A stretch of 64,000 nt of DNA from UBA6168 sp041752395 (GCA_041752395.1 JBGSWN010000215.1:62001-126000), one strand, 5' to 3'. Shown: positions 1 through 9,325, counted from the stretch's first letter. Notes: generated by a model not told the origin, from the sequence alone. Program-made: numbers and translations.

Positions 1-155
1 CTTCGCAGCGCAAGCATCAGAGAGTTTACCACCACCGTGTCCGGTTGGTAGCCGGGGTCGCCCGAGATAGTTTCATCTACGTTTTCCTTGTTACAGGCTG
101 TGAGAAAAAGGACAGCGAGCAGGAAGAAAGCAATTTTTTTGATTAGAAAATTCAT
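1..155 (-). CDS. Lipoprotein, N-terminal part (runs off the left edge)
   Basis: The reverse strand from an ATG at 155 stays open to the window edge for 51 codons. The N-terminus has two lysines, a long hydrophobic stretch and a lipobox ending FLTAC, with Cys21 as the lipidation site, followed by a polar, acidic region. This is a classical signal peptidase II signal, so the product should be exported and lipid-anchored. Nothing in the visible part identifies the function. An ATG five bases upstream hits a stop at once, which supports the start at 155. Confidence 0.8.
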   Translation of the reverse strand, partial: MNFLIKKIAFFLLAVLFLTACNKENVDETISGDPGYQPDTVVVNSLMLALR

Positions 156-599
156 GACATTTTTTTGATTAGTTAGAAAAAATTGGTTGTTGAATTGTTT
201 TCCGCACGGATACAACAACTATATGCAGGGGCTTGGGGAAACGTGACACCGATGTTGATTTTTTTTGAAAAAAATAATTTGGAAAGGTGATTGCCGTGAA
301 TTTCGTTCAGAATGAAAACGCCCCGACGGGCATGGGTGAGCCGCCGTTCCCGCCCATCTTCGGGGCGTTGGCAAATGCACTTTATAAGGCGACGGGGAAG
401 CGGGTGTATCGGCAGCCGTTTTTGGGGATAATAAGGTGTTGGGATAAAAATCTGACGATGGCCGAATGGGTAAGTACTAGCGTTCCGAAATCTTTTTGAT
501 TTCGGAACGTACTGCATATAAATGGGCAAAATCTCTCTGCTTGGTGTAAATTGAGGGCTTCACCAATCGGGTAATTGCGACGATAAAATCATCTTCATT
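156..599. other. Intergenic region with one perfect hairpin
   Basis: No convincing gene lies here. Two short open frames on opposite strands overlap one another and have proline/arginine-rich compositions typical of chance frames. The leftmost part is the upstream region of the lipoprotein gene. The only clear structure is the 12-bp hairpin at 481-509. Confidence 0.6.
481..509. repeat. Perfect 12-bp stem-loop
   Basis: The left arm at 481-492 (CGTTCCGAAATC) is exactly complementary to 498-509, with a TTTTT loop. No T-run follows on either strand, so it is not a standard intrinsic terminator. It lies about 90 bp beyond the stop codon of the 600-1355 gene. Confidence 0.6.
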
Positions 600-1355
600 T
601 CACTTCTCACAGTACAAGACTTTTGTACCATTATCCGCCGTGATTAAGAGCGCACCATTTTCAATATAATACCGCCCTAATCGGACTGTTTCAGTCTTTC
701 CTTTTTCATTGGCGACCAAGTACAAGCTGTTTTTGTCAGAATACCATTTCACGCCAGGTATTACACCCATACCAGCATTGCTAGACTGGCCGGAGCCAGT
801 GTTACTCCCCATCATCGTCTCTCCGCCGTAGTCCGACAAAGTGCCATCTGCATTGAACGCTAAATAAGTGTTGTTGGAATAATAGCCATCCATGCCAACG
901 CCGCTGTTGTAGTTTTCTTGGTGCATCCATTTACCTACGAGCGCAGGGTCGTGGCGAGCCCCAGCAGGAAGTTCAGGCATGGCACTTGACCTGGCAGCAG
1001 CGGTGGCAGGTGCCGTTTTACCAGCTTTCGTGAAAAGCACCAGCATTTCCACACCTAGGAAATTCATTTTTACATCGAGGGTATTACCTTTCAACTGGCC
1101 GGTCAGGTCAAAACTGATGCCCAATGACTCACAAGTTGCAGTGCCTGTCAGGTTGCTTCCTTGGTTGGAGGCAGTCACTTTGTATTCTTGCTGGCTATCC
1201 GTTATCAGACCGCTCCAGTGGCCAGGGCCTGCGGATTCGATGGTCATGTTGACATTGTCACCGTTGTAAGTTCCAGTGTAGTGCCCTGAAAAGTCTTGGC
1301 CGAAAGCAACTGTCAATGAGAAGAGGGTGAAAAATAAAGGCAAGAACGATTTCAT
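600..1355 (-). CDS. Secreted protein with lipocalin-like C-terminal half
   Basis: A 251-residue protein. Residues 1-19 form a signal peptide (hydrophobic core, then AFGQ), so it is exported. Residues about 20-110 are a beta-rich module (GHYTGTYNG..., one internal Cys) ending in LVLFTKAGK. An Ala-rich linker leads to a second module from about residue 137 (LVGKWMHQENY ... FNADGTLSDYGG ... GALLITADNG). That pattern resembles lipocalin-like domains of Bacteroidota, with a W near the start, a DGT turn and an L-I-T strand near the end. The resemblance is by eye only. The gene stands alone, divergent from the mla operon. Confidence 0.8.
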   Translation of the reverse strand: MKSFLPLFFTLFSLTVAFGQDFSGHYTGTYNGDNVNMTIESAGPGHWSGLITDSQQEYKVTASNQGSNLTGTATCESLGISFDLTGQLKGNTLDVKMNFLGVEMLVLFTKAGKTAPATAAARSSAMPELPAGARHDPALVGKWMHQENYNSGVGMDGYYSNNTYLAFNADGTLSDYGGETMMGSNTGSGQSSNAGMGVIPGVKWYSDKNSLYLVANEKGKTETVRLGRYYIENGALLITADNGTKVLYCEK

Positions 1356-1568
1356 AAATTGCTGTTGGTTGATTTGAAAGCACTAAAGATAGGGAGTCGA
1401 ACGGTTTTTCCATAGCTTAGCACCTGTTTTTGAACCCCTCAACTTTGACCGATTTGAACATGTCCACCGATGACCCGTTCAAAATGCGGTAATAGTGCTG
1501 TGCAAAGAATTCCATAATTTCGCCGCATGTTAAAATTCAAGCTAAAAATAGGAGCAAAAAAATAGTGA

Positions 1569-2369
1569 ATGGAAACAGCACCAAAAGTTTCATCGAAAGG
1601 AAAATATGTTGTTTCCAGGGGGTTGGACAACTTTTTCTCTGACCTCTACAACGTATTTGCGTTCATTCGCCGATACTTTAAGGAAGCATTTTCTGGCCCG
1701 TTTGAATTCAAGGAAATCGTCAACCAATGCTTCCATATTGGCATCAAATCACTAAGCCTTGTCTCGCTCACGGGCTTGGTCACCGGCATCGTTTTCACCA
1801 ACCAATCCCGGCCATCGCTATCGGTTTTTGGGGCAAGTTCCTGGCTGCCGTCTTTGGTGGCCATCGCTTTGATAAGGGCATTGGCGCCTTTGGTCACGGC
1901 CTTGATTGTTGCGGGGAAAGTCGGCTCAAACATTGGCGCAGAGCTCGGCTCCATGCGGGTGACGGAACAGATTGACGCCATGGAAGTTTCGGCGACCAAC
2001 CCATTCAAGTTTTTGGTAGCAAGCCGAATCACAGCCACTACCATCATGGTGCCGCTTTTGGTGATGTACACTGGCTTTGTAGGCATGATGGGTTCTTTTC
2101 TGAACGTGCACCAAAATGAAGAAACCAGTTTCCCTGCCTTTTTCAAAAGTGCATTTACCTCCATCACTTTCTTGGACATATATGCCTCCGTTATAAAGGC
2201 TATATGTTTTGGATTTACCATTGGTGTGGCAGGCTGTTATCAGGGATACAATGCCCAGAAAGGCACGCAAGGCGTGGGCAGGGCTGCCAATCTTGCCGTG
2301 GTAATTTCCATGTACCTGATTTTTATCGAAGAGATAACCATTGTGCAAATCTTCAATACTTTAAGGTAA
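1569..2369 (+). CDS. mlaE: MlaE-family ABC transporter permease
   Basis: A 266-residue membrane protein of the MlaE/YrbE permease family, the inner-membrane channel of MCE lipid transporters. After a cytosolic N-terminal stretch, hydrophobic segments lie at about 55-75, 88-112, 150-175, 200-225 and 240-262. Family hallmarks are visible: a glycine-rich VAGKVGSNIGAELGSMRV segment followed by EQIDAMEV, the coupling region that contacts the ATPase. It is the first gene of a three-gene operon with the ATPase 37 bp downstream and the MCE protein after it. No MlaB or MlaC homologue is present, as is usual in Bacteroidota. It likely moves phospholipids between the membranes; the direction cannot be told. 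Confidence 0.95.
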   Translation: METAPKVSSKGKYVVSRGLDNFFSDLYNVFAFIRRYFKEAFSGPFEFKEIVNQCFHIGIKSLSLVSLTGLVTGIVFTNQSRPSLSVFGASSWLPSLVAIALIRALAPLVTALIVAGKVGSNIGAELGSMRVTEQIDAMEVSATNPFKFLVASRITATTIMVPLLVMYTGFVGMMGSFLNVHQNEETSFPAFFKSAFTSITFLDIYASVIKAICFGFTIGVAGCYQGYNAQKGTQGVGRAANLAVVISMYLIFIEEITIVQIFNTLR

Positions 2370-2406
2370 AATGACCAATATAAGCCTTTCGAATTAAAAG
2401 GAATAA

Positions 2407-3183
2407 ATGGATAATAACGAAAGAAATATTGACCAAAAAAATCCTGTCATCACCATCCGTGATTTGAAGAAATCGTTCGGTGACTTGACCGTTTTGGAGG
2501 GGATAAGCATGGATTTGTACAAAGGGGAAAACTTTGTCGTGCTTGGCAAGTCCGGCACTGGAAAATCAGTGCTCATTAAAATCATCGTGGGCTTGCTAAA
2601 CCCTGATAGCGGATCGGTAAATGTACTGGGCGAGGAGGTGGACAAGCTAGACCGACAAGCGCTGCAACAATTGCGCTTGAAATTGGGTTTTTCCTTTCAA
2701 AACAGCGCCCTGTACGATAGCATGACCGTGAGCGAAAACTTGGAGTTCCCCTTGGTCCGAAACAAGCGCAACCTTACCAAAAAGGAGGTGACAATGGCCA
2801 TTGAAAGTGTTCTGAACAGTGTGGGCCTTCCCCAAACCATGAACCAAATGCCTTCCGAACTTTCCGGTGGCCAGAAGAAACGGATCGGCATTGCCCGCAC
2901 CCTGATTTTACAGCCTGAAATCATGCTGTACGATGAACCGACTTCCGGGCTTGACCCCATCACTTGCATCGAAATCAACAACCTGATCAACCAGGTTCAG
3001 GAAGAATACCATACAAGCTCCATCATCATTACACATGACCTGACCTGTGCGAAATCAACCGCCAACCGGGTTGCTGTCCTGTTGGATGGAAAATTTTTCA
3101 TCACAGGCAGTTTTAACGAAGTCTTTAGCTCCACAGAACCTTCCATAAAAACTTTTCACGACTATAATTTTATCACTAGCTAA
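2407..3183 (+). CDS. mlaF: MlaF-family ABC transporter ATP-binding protein
   Basis: A 258-residue ATPase that drives the MlaE permease. The Walker A motif GKSGTGKS is at residues 47-54, the Q-loop near FSFQNS at 95-100, the ABC signature LSGGQKKR at 152-159, and Walker B IMLYDEP at 172-178 with the catalytic Glu next to Asp. An H-loop (IIITHD) follows. The N-terminus has a short polar extension before the first strand. The stop overlaps the start of the MCE gene (TAATG), so translation is probably coupled. Confidence 0.95.
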   Translation: MDNNERNIDQKNPVITIRDLKKSFGDLTVLEGISMDLYKGENFVVLGKSGTGKSVLIKIIVGLLNPDSGSVNVLGEEVDKLDRQALQQLRLKLGFSFQNSALYDSMTVSENLEFPLVRNKRNLTKKEVTMAIESVLNSVGLPQTMNQMPSELSGGQKKRIGIARTLILQPEIMLYDEPTSGLDPITCIEINNLINQVQEEYHTSSIIITHDLTCAKSTANRVAVLLDGKFFITGSFNEVFSSTEPSIKTFHDYNFITS

Positions 3184-4193
3184 TGAGCGAATCTAAAAAC
3201 AACCGGCCTGTCAAAGTAGGCATCTTCATCTTTATTGGCTTGGCCATATTGGCACTTACTGTATTTACTTTGGGAAGCCAAAAAAAGGCATTTACCAAAT
3301 CCATTAGCGTCAGCGCCATATTCGAGGATGTGGGCGGCTTGCAGAAAGGCGGGAATATTTGGTTCTCTGGCGTAAAGGTTGGCATTGTAAAAAGCATAGA
3401 TTTTCATGGGGATTCCCAAGTGGAAGTAAAGATGAATATTGAGAAATCCGCCATCCCTCATATCCATACCGATGCAAAAGCCAAGATTAGTTCCGATGGG
3501 CTTATTGGCAATAAAATTATCGTATTATATGGTGGAACTGCATCCGCACCCGACATAAAAGAAGATGATATACTTGCCACGGAAGGCGCACTCAGCACAG
3601 ATGATATGATGGCCACCTTGCAAGAAAACAATAAAAACATATTGACCATCACCACTGATTTTAAAAGCATTAGCCGAAAATTGGACGAAGGCGAAGGCAC
3701 CCTCGGCGCTTTGCTAAATGACCCCAGCCTCGCCATAAAACTCAATGCAACTGCCACGGACTTACAAGCTACGCTCGCCAATCTGAAACAAGTGTCGGAG
3801 AACAGCAAGCGGGTAATGAGCAATTTCCAGGCATTTTCCAGCGAACTCAACCAACCTGGCAATTCCCTCCACGATATTGTTGCTGATACGATGATGTATA
3901 AAAGCTTGAACACCTCCTTGGCCACGGTGCAAAACTCACTGAAAGAGGTTCAGAAAGCCACCAATTCGCTGAATGATTTCACGGCGAACCTTTCAAAAAT
4001 GAGCGAGCAATTGAACAAGAAAGACAATGCCATAGGTGTGCTGTTGAATGACCCTGCCACCGCCGCCACCGTGAAGGAAACCATGAAGAACCTTGAAACC
4101 AGCAGCAATAAATTGGATGAAAATTTGGAAGCACTTCAGCATAATTTCTTATTCCGCAGGTATTTTAGAAAGAAAAAGAAGGGGAAGAATTGA
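3183..4193 (+). CDS. mlaD: MCE (MlaD) family lipid-binding protein
   Basis: A 336-residue protein with one N-terminal transmembrane helix (about residues 12-31), then an MCE/MlaD domain (about 38-120, with the typical VGGLQKGGNIWFSGVKVG and the downstream GLIGNKIIVL). A long alpha-helical region of about 200 residues follows, and the protein ends in a very basic tail (RRYFRKKKKGKN). MCE proteins form hexameric rings that carry lipids across the periplasm; the long helical part suggests an extended tunnel or needle. It shares an operon with mlaE and mlaF and overlaps mlaF by one base. No terminator is seen after it. Confidence 0.93.
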   Translation: MSESKNNRPVKVGIFIFIGLAILALTVFTLGSQKKAFTKSISVSAIFEDVGGLQKGGNIWFSGVKVGIVKSIDFHGDSQVEVKMNIEKSAIPHIHTDAKAKISSDGLIGNKIIVLYGGTASAPDIKEDDILATEGALSTDDMMATLQENNKNILTITTDFKSISRKLDEGEGTLGALLNDPSLAIKLNATATDLQATLANLKQVSENSKRVMSNFQAFSSELNQPGNSLHDIVADTMMYKSLNTSLATVQNSLKEVQKATNSLNDFTANLSKMSEQLNKKDNAIGVLLNDPATAATVKETMKNLETSSNKLDENLEALQHNFLFRRYFRKKKKGKN

Positions 4194-4482
4194 TTTTCAG
4201 CGTAAAATAAATTTCTTCGCTTTTTCACGGCTCCGATTCCATTTCGATATTGGCGTTTTTTTACTGGCATGGGCCGCTATTGTCGCCGATATGCGACACT
4301 TAAAAGCTTGTGTTAAATCCTGCCTGTAAATAGCTTTCTGTCTTTATCCTTCCTTAAGGTTCCCGTTAAACTACTGTGAAACCAAGCTCCAAGCCAAGGT
4401 TGACGGTAAACCTATCGCCCAAAAATTCCGTCATTTGAGCAGACCGGAAATTTCACCAACCGGTCGTTAAATATCTGAAGCC

Positions 4483-5937
4483 ATGAAAAACACATTGAAA
4501 TGTTGGGTCTGCTTTTTACTTACCGCCTTTATAGCGACTTCCTTGCTCGCCACTACTTATCCGAGCAACTACAACGGCTTGCCGGGCAATGATTTCAGCC
4601 TCGAAGGAGCCTTGGACCTCTTCAAAAGCTGCAACTCACTGGAAGATTTTGAAAATGAACTGAACGCCTCCGGCAACACCGTCAACAACCTCGACCTTAA
4701 CAACAATGGCCGCATTGACTACCTACGGGTGGTGGACCATGCCGATGGCGACCTGCACGCCATTGTCATTCAAGCCCTTATTCAAAATGGTATCTCGCAG
4801 GATGTAGCCGTCATTGAAGTGAAACGCAACCGCTACGGTGAGGCAGTCGTTCAAATCGTTGGTGATGAAGACCTATATGGTACTGCCAAAATCGTGGAGC
4901 CATATCCTTATGATGACGTGGTCGGCACGGATTATTATGACGATTATTATAACCATTACAGCCCGACCGTCTTCGTAAACGTATGGGCTTGGCCTTCTGT
5001 GCGGTTCATCTTTGCGCCTAGATATGTGGTTTGGGTATCTCCATATTATTATGATCATTACCCCGTGTGGTATAGCACTTGGAGCCCATATCCATATCAT
5101 GATTGGTACAGCCGTACCGTCGTATATCATCACCATTATTGCGTAGCGCCATACTACCGAGCTCCAGATGCACACCATTATTATGGCGCCCGCAGGGTAA
5201 GCGCTCCAGTGATTCACCAACGCACCACAAATTATGTAACCGAACATGGTGGCCGTTCCAATTTCGACTATACCAAACAGCGCAATGGTCATGTGAACAC
5301 GCCACGCAGCAGTAGTTCAGAAAAGCCTGCTGTGGCCAACCGCAGCGACAGGCAGCGGGAGCAAAGCCCAACGACAAAGCCACAGGTCGCACAGCCTCAG
5401 GCCAGCAACCAGGACAAACAGCGTTCGCCGCAGCCTGAAACAGCTACGCCCGACACCAGGCAGCGGGAGCAAAGCCCAACGACAAAGCCACAGGTCGCAC
5501 AGCCTCAGGCCAGCAACCAGGACAAACAGCGTTCGCCACAGCCTGAAAAGGCTACACCCGACACCAGGCAGCGGGAGCAAAGCCTTTCCACTAGGCCCTC
5601 CGAGCCACAGCCAAAGGCAGCGAACCCTTCGACCAATAATCGCAAGCAACAAGAATCGGCCCCGGCTGCACCAAAAGTGGAGCGCAGCACCCGACAGGTG
5701 AGCTCCCCTACCCAGGAAGCAACGCCTCGGGCGAACAACTCGGTGAGCAACCAAAGCCGAAGCTCGCAAAGCAATATCCAAGCACCAGTTCCAAGTGACC
5801 GCAAGCCTGCCGCTGCTACTGCTGCCCCAAAAACAAACCGAGCAGCTACGACGAGCAGCCGCACCAGTGGTGGTTCAAGCGCCAAAGCTTCCACGAAGAG
5901 CAGTGCAAGTAGCCAGTCTCAGAAAAGTAAAGGCTAG
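4483..5937 (+). CDS. Secreted Tyr/His-rich protein with a low-complexity repeat tail
   Basis: A 484-residue exported protein of unknown function. A signal peptide covers about residues 1-23. Residues 35-140 form a globular domain with an EF-hand-like loop, DLNNNGRIDY, at 71-80, which may bind calcium. Residues about 145-235 are very rich in Tyr, His and Trp. From about 265 to the end the chain is Gln/Ser/Pro/Lys-rich and disordered, including two exact-length 36-residue repeats and part of a third. Bacteroidota proteins of this shape are common but uncharacterised. A strong terminator follows 24 bp after the stop, so the gene is probably monocistronic. Confidence 0.8.
   Translation: MKNTLKCWVCFLLTAFIATSLLATTYPSNYNGLPGNDFSLEGALDLFKSCNSLEDFENELNASGNTVNNLDLNNNGRIDYLRVVDHADGDLHAIVIQALIQNGISQDVAVIEVKRNRYGEAVVQIVGDEDLYGTAKIVEPYPYDDVVGTDYYDDYYNHYSPTVFVNVWAWPSVRFIFAPRYVVWVSPYYYDHYPVWYSTWSPYPYHDWYSRTVVYHHHYCVAPYYRAPDAHHYYGARRVSAPVIHQRTTNYVTEHGGRSNFDYTKQRNGHVNTPRSSSSEKPAVANRSDRQREQSPTTKPQVAQPQASNQDKQRSPQPETATPDTRQREQSPTTKPQVAQPQASNQDKQRSPQPEKATPDTRQREQSLSTRPSEPQPKAANPSTNNRKQQESAPAAPKVERSTRQVSSPTQEATPRANNSVSNQSRSSQSNIQAPVPSDRKPAAATAAPKTNRAATTSSRTSGGSSAKASTKSSASSQSQKSKG
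5350..5582 (+). repeat. In-frame 108-bp tandem repeat
   Basis: Units start at 5350, 5458 and 5566, giving a 108-bp (36-codon) period. The first two units are nearly identical and the third is cut off after about 17 bases. The repeat is in frame and encodes a Gln/Pro/Ser/Lys-rich segment beginning RQREQS. Near identity at the DNA level implies recent duplication by slippage or recombination. Confidence 0.9.
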
Positions 5938-5961
5938 AATATATAACTGGTAATTTCAGTT

Positions 5962-5998
5962 CCGCCGACAGCGTGTTCGCCCTGTCGGCGGTTTTTTT
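5962..5998 (+). terminator. Rho-independent terminator
   Basis: A 10-bp GC-rich stem, CCGCCGACAG at 5962-5971 paired with 5982-5991, has a 10-nt loop and is followed directly by seven T residues. It ends transcription of the 4483-5937 gene. Confidence 0.9.
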
Positions 5999-6429
5999 GG
6001 TGTTGGTATAGCTGGGAAAAGGCGGTTTTTAAACCAATATAGGTGCTATAGAGGTTTGCCTGAACCAAATCTCCCGCTAGAACATCCCGAAAGCTTTTGG
6101 GACCTGACTTGTTTCTGCTATCATTTCGACTCTGACGAAGGAATTCAATTGTCAATCGTGCGCATGTAAGATACAGGCTGATATGCGATTCAAGTCCGGA
6201 GACATTGAACCAGCTTAACTGGGAGATATCCTACGTCAGCTGGGCCATCGAACGGCTTTTCTGGCCTTCGCTACGGCTTTTCTGAACCCCGGTTTGGTTC
6301 CGCTTACTCGTTCATTGGTCTTTCCCGAAACATTCCCGATAGCATTTTATCGCCAACTTTTCCCATTTTTGCGGAATACAATCGCCCGCATTCACCGTTC
6401 AATACTAACTGTTCACAATTCAAAAGCGC
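5999..6429. other. Intergenic region carrying a dispersed repeat core
   Basis: No supportable gene. The 15-bp core CATCCCGAAAGCTTT at 6083-6097 recurs exactly at 21403-21417 and, slightly changed and inverted, near 24273-24305. Open frames here are translations of this repeat material and have no coding character. Confidence 0.55.
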
Positions 6430-6888
6430 ATGACTTCAACATCCACCACCCCCGAAGCTTACCTGGCCGCCCTTCCCGATGAACGCCGCCCCATCATCAC
6501 CGCCATCCGGGAGCTTCTCTTGAAAAGGCTTCCCGAGGGCTTTCAAGAAGGCATCGGCTACGGCATGTTGTGCTACTCGGTGCCGCACAGCCTCTACCCA
6601 GCCGGCTATCACTGCGACCCGAAGCAGCCATTGCCTTTCATCAGCCTTGCTTCGCAAAAGAACTATATCTCATTATACCACATGGGACTTTACGAGGGCA
6701 AACTGCTTGATCGGTTCCGTTCGGAGTGGCCCAAGCATTCTGCCAAGAAGTTGGACATGGGCAAATGCTGCATTCGTTTCAAAAAGCCGGAAGATGTGCC
6801 GATGGAGTTGATTGGCGAACTGGCAAGCAAGGTGACGCCGCAGCAATGGGTAGAATATTACGAAGCGGCGCTCAAGCGTGAGAAGTGA
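6430..6888 (+). CDS. DUF1801 family protein
   Basis: A 152-residue cytosolic protein matching the DUF1801 (YdhG-like) family. It has an N-terminal helical YLAALPDERRPIITAIRELL segment, a central IGYGMLCYSVP strand and a terminal KKLDMGKCCIRFKKPEDVP stretch typical of the fold. Members are described as possible iron-binding or frataxin-like proteins, but no activity is firmly established. The gene converges with the Ate-like gene on the other strand and the two coding ends overlap by 17 bp. No signal peptide or membrane segment is present. Confidence 0.85.
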   Translation: MTSTSTTPEAYLAALPDERRPIITAIRELLLKRLPEGFQEGIGYGMLCYSVPHSLYPAGYHCDPKQPLPFISLASQKNYISLYHMGLYEGKLLDRFRSEWPKHSAKKLDMGKCCIRFKKPEDVPMELIGELASKVTPQQWVEYYEAALKREK

Positions 6889-7948
6889 CCCATTGTTTGA
6901 TTTCCTGCACCAACAGCAGCACCTCCGTGGGGGTTTTGGCGGTACCGAAATAGTTGCCGGTCTCTATCTTGAAAAAATGCTGCGCTTTTAATTGTTGCAC
7001 CGATGCCAAATCCATTTGAGGGGAGCTATTCCTTCCTTCAAAAACATGGTAGGTGCTTTGTTCCAAATCCCAATGCAAAAATAGCATCGCATATTTATCT
7101 GTACCGATAAGCAGTGGAACTATAGTTTGCAAGTTGCTGCCAGATAAAGCTGGTTGGTCGGTGGGCTGATAAAGACAATGGCTGAATCCGGGAGCAGCAT
7201 AAAATCCGGCAGTTTGCAAAAGCGATTGAAGTGCCGAATGGCGAAGGCTCAGCTCGTCCAACTTCCAATCACTGGAAGAAAGCGCTTCAATGGGCTGCCA
7301 CTTGGCGCTTTCCACCTGAAAATACTCGACGTTTCCCGGTCTGAGTTTGTAATCGAACATCGGGTCGTTCTTCGGAAAGAAGCCGGGGTAGTAAAATTCG
7401 AGGCCATGGGCTTGGCACCAAGCGATTTCGAGGAGCATGGTGTAAATGCCGAGGCTGTGCTGACTGAAATCGGGGTTGTAAGCTGCCTCCAAGGAAGCGA
7501 TGCTGCGCAGCCCCCGGTCAAAGAGGCTGAAGGCAACGAGTTTTCCCCCGGAATAAACACAAAGTTGCCAAGTGTTGAAGTCATCGGCAGTTTGTCCCCG
7601 AAGGATGTGCTTGGCCAGGGTCGGCACGTTTCGCCAGCCGTGCACATCGTTCTTGTAGCGCTGCCAAAGCGCCTCCATTTCAAGCGTAGGAAGAAAAGGG
7701 CGGCACTCGATTTGGAATTTCAGGTCGTTGCTGCGCAACAATTTGCGAAGCCGCTTCTTCCAAACAAAATCCGCCAAACGAACCCTGAGCATCACCGCCG
7801 ACACCCAATCCATTTTCATCATCCGCACGGAATTGGCGCAAATATCCAAGCCGTTCCGGTAGTAACCGTTGGCCAGCAACTCGTCCATTTGGGTCAAGGA
7901 AAGCCGCTCGGCCAGCAGCCTTGCGTAGTGAGCGGGCCTGAATTCCAT
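6872..7948 (-). CDS. Arginyl/leucyl-tRNA-protein transferase (Ate/Bpt)-like protein
   Basis: A 358-residue protein from the ATG at 7948; a TTG seven codons earlier is a less likely start. The central part has the GNAT-like core seen in arginyl-tRNA-protein transferases: SLGIYTMLLEIAWCQAHGLEFYYPG followed by DYKLRPGNVEYF. This matches the family pattern in which a Tyr-Gly-rich strand is followed by a YK-R-P motif. The N-terminal region has no CxxC cluster like that of eukaryotic ATE1, so aminoacyl transfer is uncertain. The C-terminal 130 residues match nothing I recognise. It could attach an amino acid to N-termini as an N-degron step, or be a repurposed GNAT enzyme. It overlaps the DUF1801 gene tail to tail. 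Confidence 0.7.
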   Translation of the reverse strand: MEFRPAHYARLLAERLSLTQMDELLANGYYRNGLDICANSVRMMKMDWVSAVMLRVRLADFVWKKRLRKLLRSNDLKFQIECRPFLPTLEMEALWQRYKNDVHGWRNVPTLAKHILRGQTADDFNTWQLCVYSGGKLVAFSLFDRGLRSIASLEAAYNPDFSQHSLGIYTMLLEIAWCQAHGLEFYYPGFFPKNDPMFDYKLRPGNVEYFQVESAKWQPIEALSSSDWKLDELSLRHSALQSLLQTAGFYAAPGFSHCLYQPTDQPALSGSNLQTIVPLLIGTDKYAMLFLHWDLEQSTYHVFEGRNSSPQMDLASVQQLKAQHFFKIETGNYFGTAKTPTEVLLLVQEIKQWVTSHA

Positions 7949-8247
7949 GCTTTTGTTTGCTGATTTCAACTTGTGATTGGCGGTGCTAAAGGATTTATTT
8001 TGAGGTGCAAATATAGCCCTTGCCGCCGTTAGTGTTCAAGCAAGATTTCCACAGTGGAGCAGCCAATGAACATTCCGCTGCGTTTGGCTTTTTGGATAAA
8101 TGTCGGCTCAGGTTCCTATTATCCGGCCTTCTTGTGAAAAAAGGAAGGGAAAATCGTCTAAGTTTGTCGAATCTTTGCAGGTGCACCCAACCATTGCGGA
8201 GCAAAATCCGTGAGTTAGTGCAGCACTATTTTAATAAAAAAATTCTG

Positions 8248-9309
8248 ATGAAAAAAAATTTCCAATTAGCAGCTTTGCTTGCCTTGTTTCCGGCCTTTTC
8301 CAATGCCCAAATCACCATTCAGGCTGACCAAGTGAACCCACTCGGTATCTTTGCCGTCCAAAGCCGTGATTCTTCCATCGAAGCGACCTTGAGCCCCGGC
8401 GGCACAGGCATGCAGACTTGGAATTTCGCTTCGCTTAGCAACGACAGCAGCGATTCCTTGGAATTTTACAATGCCAGCGAAACGGCCTACGCTGCACTCT
8501 TCCCAGAGGCTTCTCTAGGTGTTACGCTGGACTCCTACGCTGTTATTTATTTGGATAAAACCAATGATTATATCGGAACTTATGGCACTTATGGCACCTT
8601 CACTATATCACCCTACATCGTCACCACATCAGTTAAACTCGACCCGGTACAGTCCATTATCCGGTTCCCCTTGCAAATGAACCAGACTTATTCTGAAAAA
8701 ATATATGGAACCGCAAAAGTACCGGGCAGCGCCGTTAACTTTCCTTTCGACAGCCTAAAATCCATCACCATTACCGAACGGAATGTGGTCGTGGATGCAT
8801 ACGGCGAACTGACATCGCCCATTGGCACCTTCGATGTGCTCCGCTCCAAAGAGGTAGAGTATTCCTACGACTCCATCAGCTATCTCAACCTTGGCAATTG
8901 GGTGTTCTTGTCGAAAACCACTCCCAAGACCATCACCTATTACAACTGGTGGACCAACCAACTCAGCCTCAGCTTCCCAGTCGTGCAGTACAAAATCAGC
9001 CCCGGTATTGATACCTCGATGATTTGGCTCAACGATTTCGTGAGTGCCACCCACGACTCCAAGTCCTATCTTGATGTGAAGCTTTTCCCCAACCCAACAA
9101 GCAATTTCCTCAACGTTGAAATGCCGGAAGGCTTCGTCGGTCAAATGGAAGTCTTCGACCTGCTCGGTCATAGAATGCTTTCGCAAGCTGCTACCAATCG
9201 CTTCGAAAACATGAATGTTCAGGGATTGCCCGTCGGCAGTTTTGTCCTTATTTTAAAGGATAAAAAAGGAAAAGTGCAAGGCTTCGAGCGTTTCGAGGTG
9301 ATTCGATGA
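8248..9309 (+). CDS. T9SS-sorted secreted protein
   Basis: A 353-residue protein starting at the ATG at 8248, where a clean signal peptide begins (MKKNFQLAALLALFPAFSNA). The open frame extends upstream but without a plausible leader. The middle 250 residues are beta-rich, with no family I recognise. The last 75 residues, from about SYLDVKLFPNPTSNFLNVEM, form a type A T9SS C-terminal sorting domain with the NPT, GHRML and LPVGSFVL blocks. The protein should be secreted across the outer membrane and anchored or released after the domain is cleaved. A bidirectional terminator lies just downstream. Confidence 0.9.
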   Translation: MKKNFQLAALLALFPAFSNAQITIQADQVNPLGIFAVQSRDSSIEATLSPGGTGMQTWNFASLSNDSSDSLEFYNASETAYAALFPEASLGVTLDSYAVIYLDKTNDYIGTYGTYGTFTISPYIVTTSVKLDPVQSIIRFPLQMNQTYSEKIYGTAKVPGSAVNFPFDSLKSITITERNVVVDAYGELTSPIGTFDVLRSKEVEYSYDSISYLNLGNWVFLSKTTPKTITYYNWWTNQLSLSFPVVQYKISPGIDTSMIWLNDFVSATHDSKSYLDVKLFPNPTSNFLNVEMPEGFVGQMEVFDLLGHRMLSQAATNRFENMNVQGLPVGSFVLILKDKKGKVQGFERFEVIR

Positions 9310-9325
9310 CAGCCCATTTTTCAAC

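Noticed and set aside
173..529. 118-residue minus-strand open frame and overlapping 70-residue plus-strand frame
   Set aside because: Both are Arg/Pro-rich, overlap the hairpin at 481-509 and have no domain or start signal.
4093..4329. 78-residue plus-strand frame overlapping the end of mlaD
   Set aside because: It overlaps a strong MCE gene for 100 bases and the rest has no coding character.
5934..6155. 73-residue minus-strand frame
   Set aside because: It translates a terminator and a palindromic repeat; the apparent motif is only the repeat core.
8020..8247. Upstream extension of the T9SS protein gene
   Set aside because: It adds 76 residues before a perfect signal peptide, so the start at 8248 is much better.
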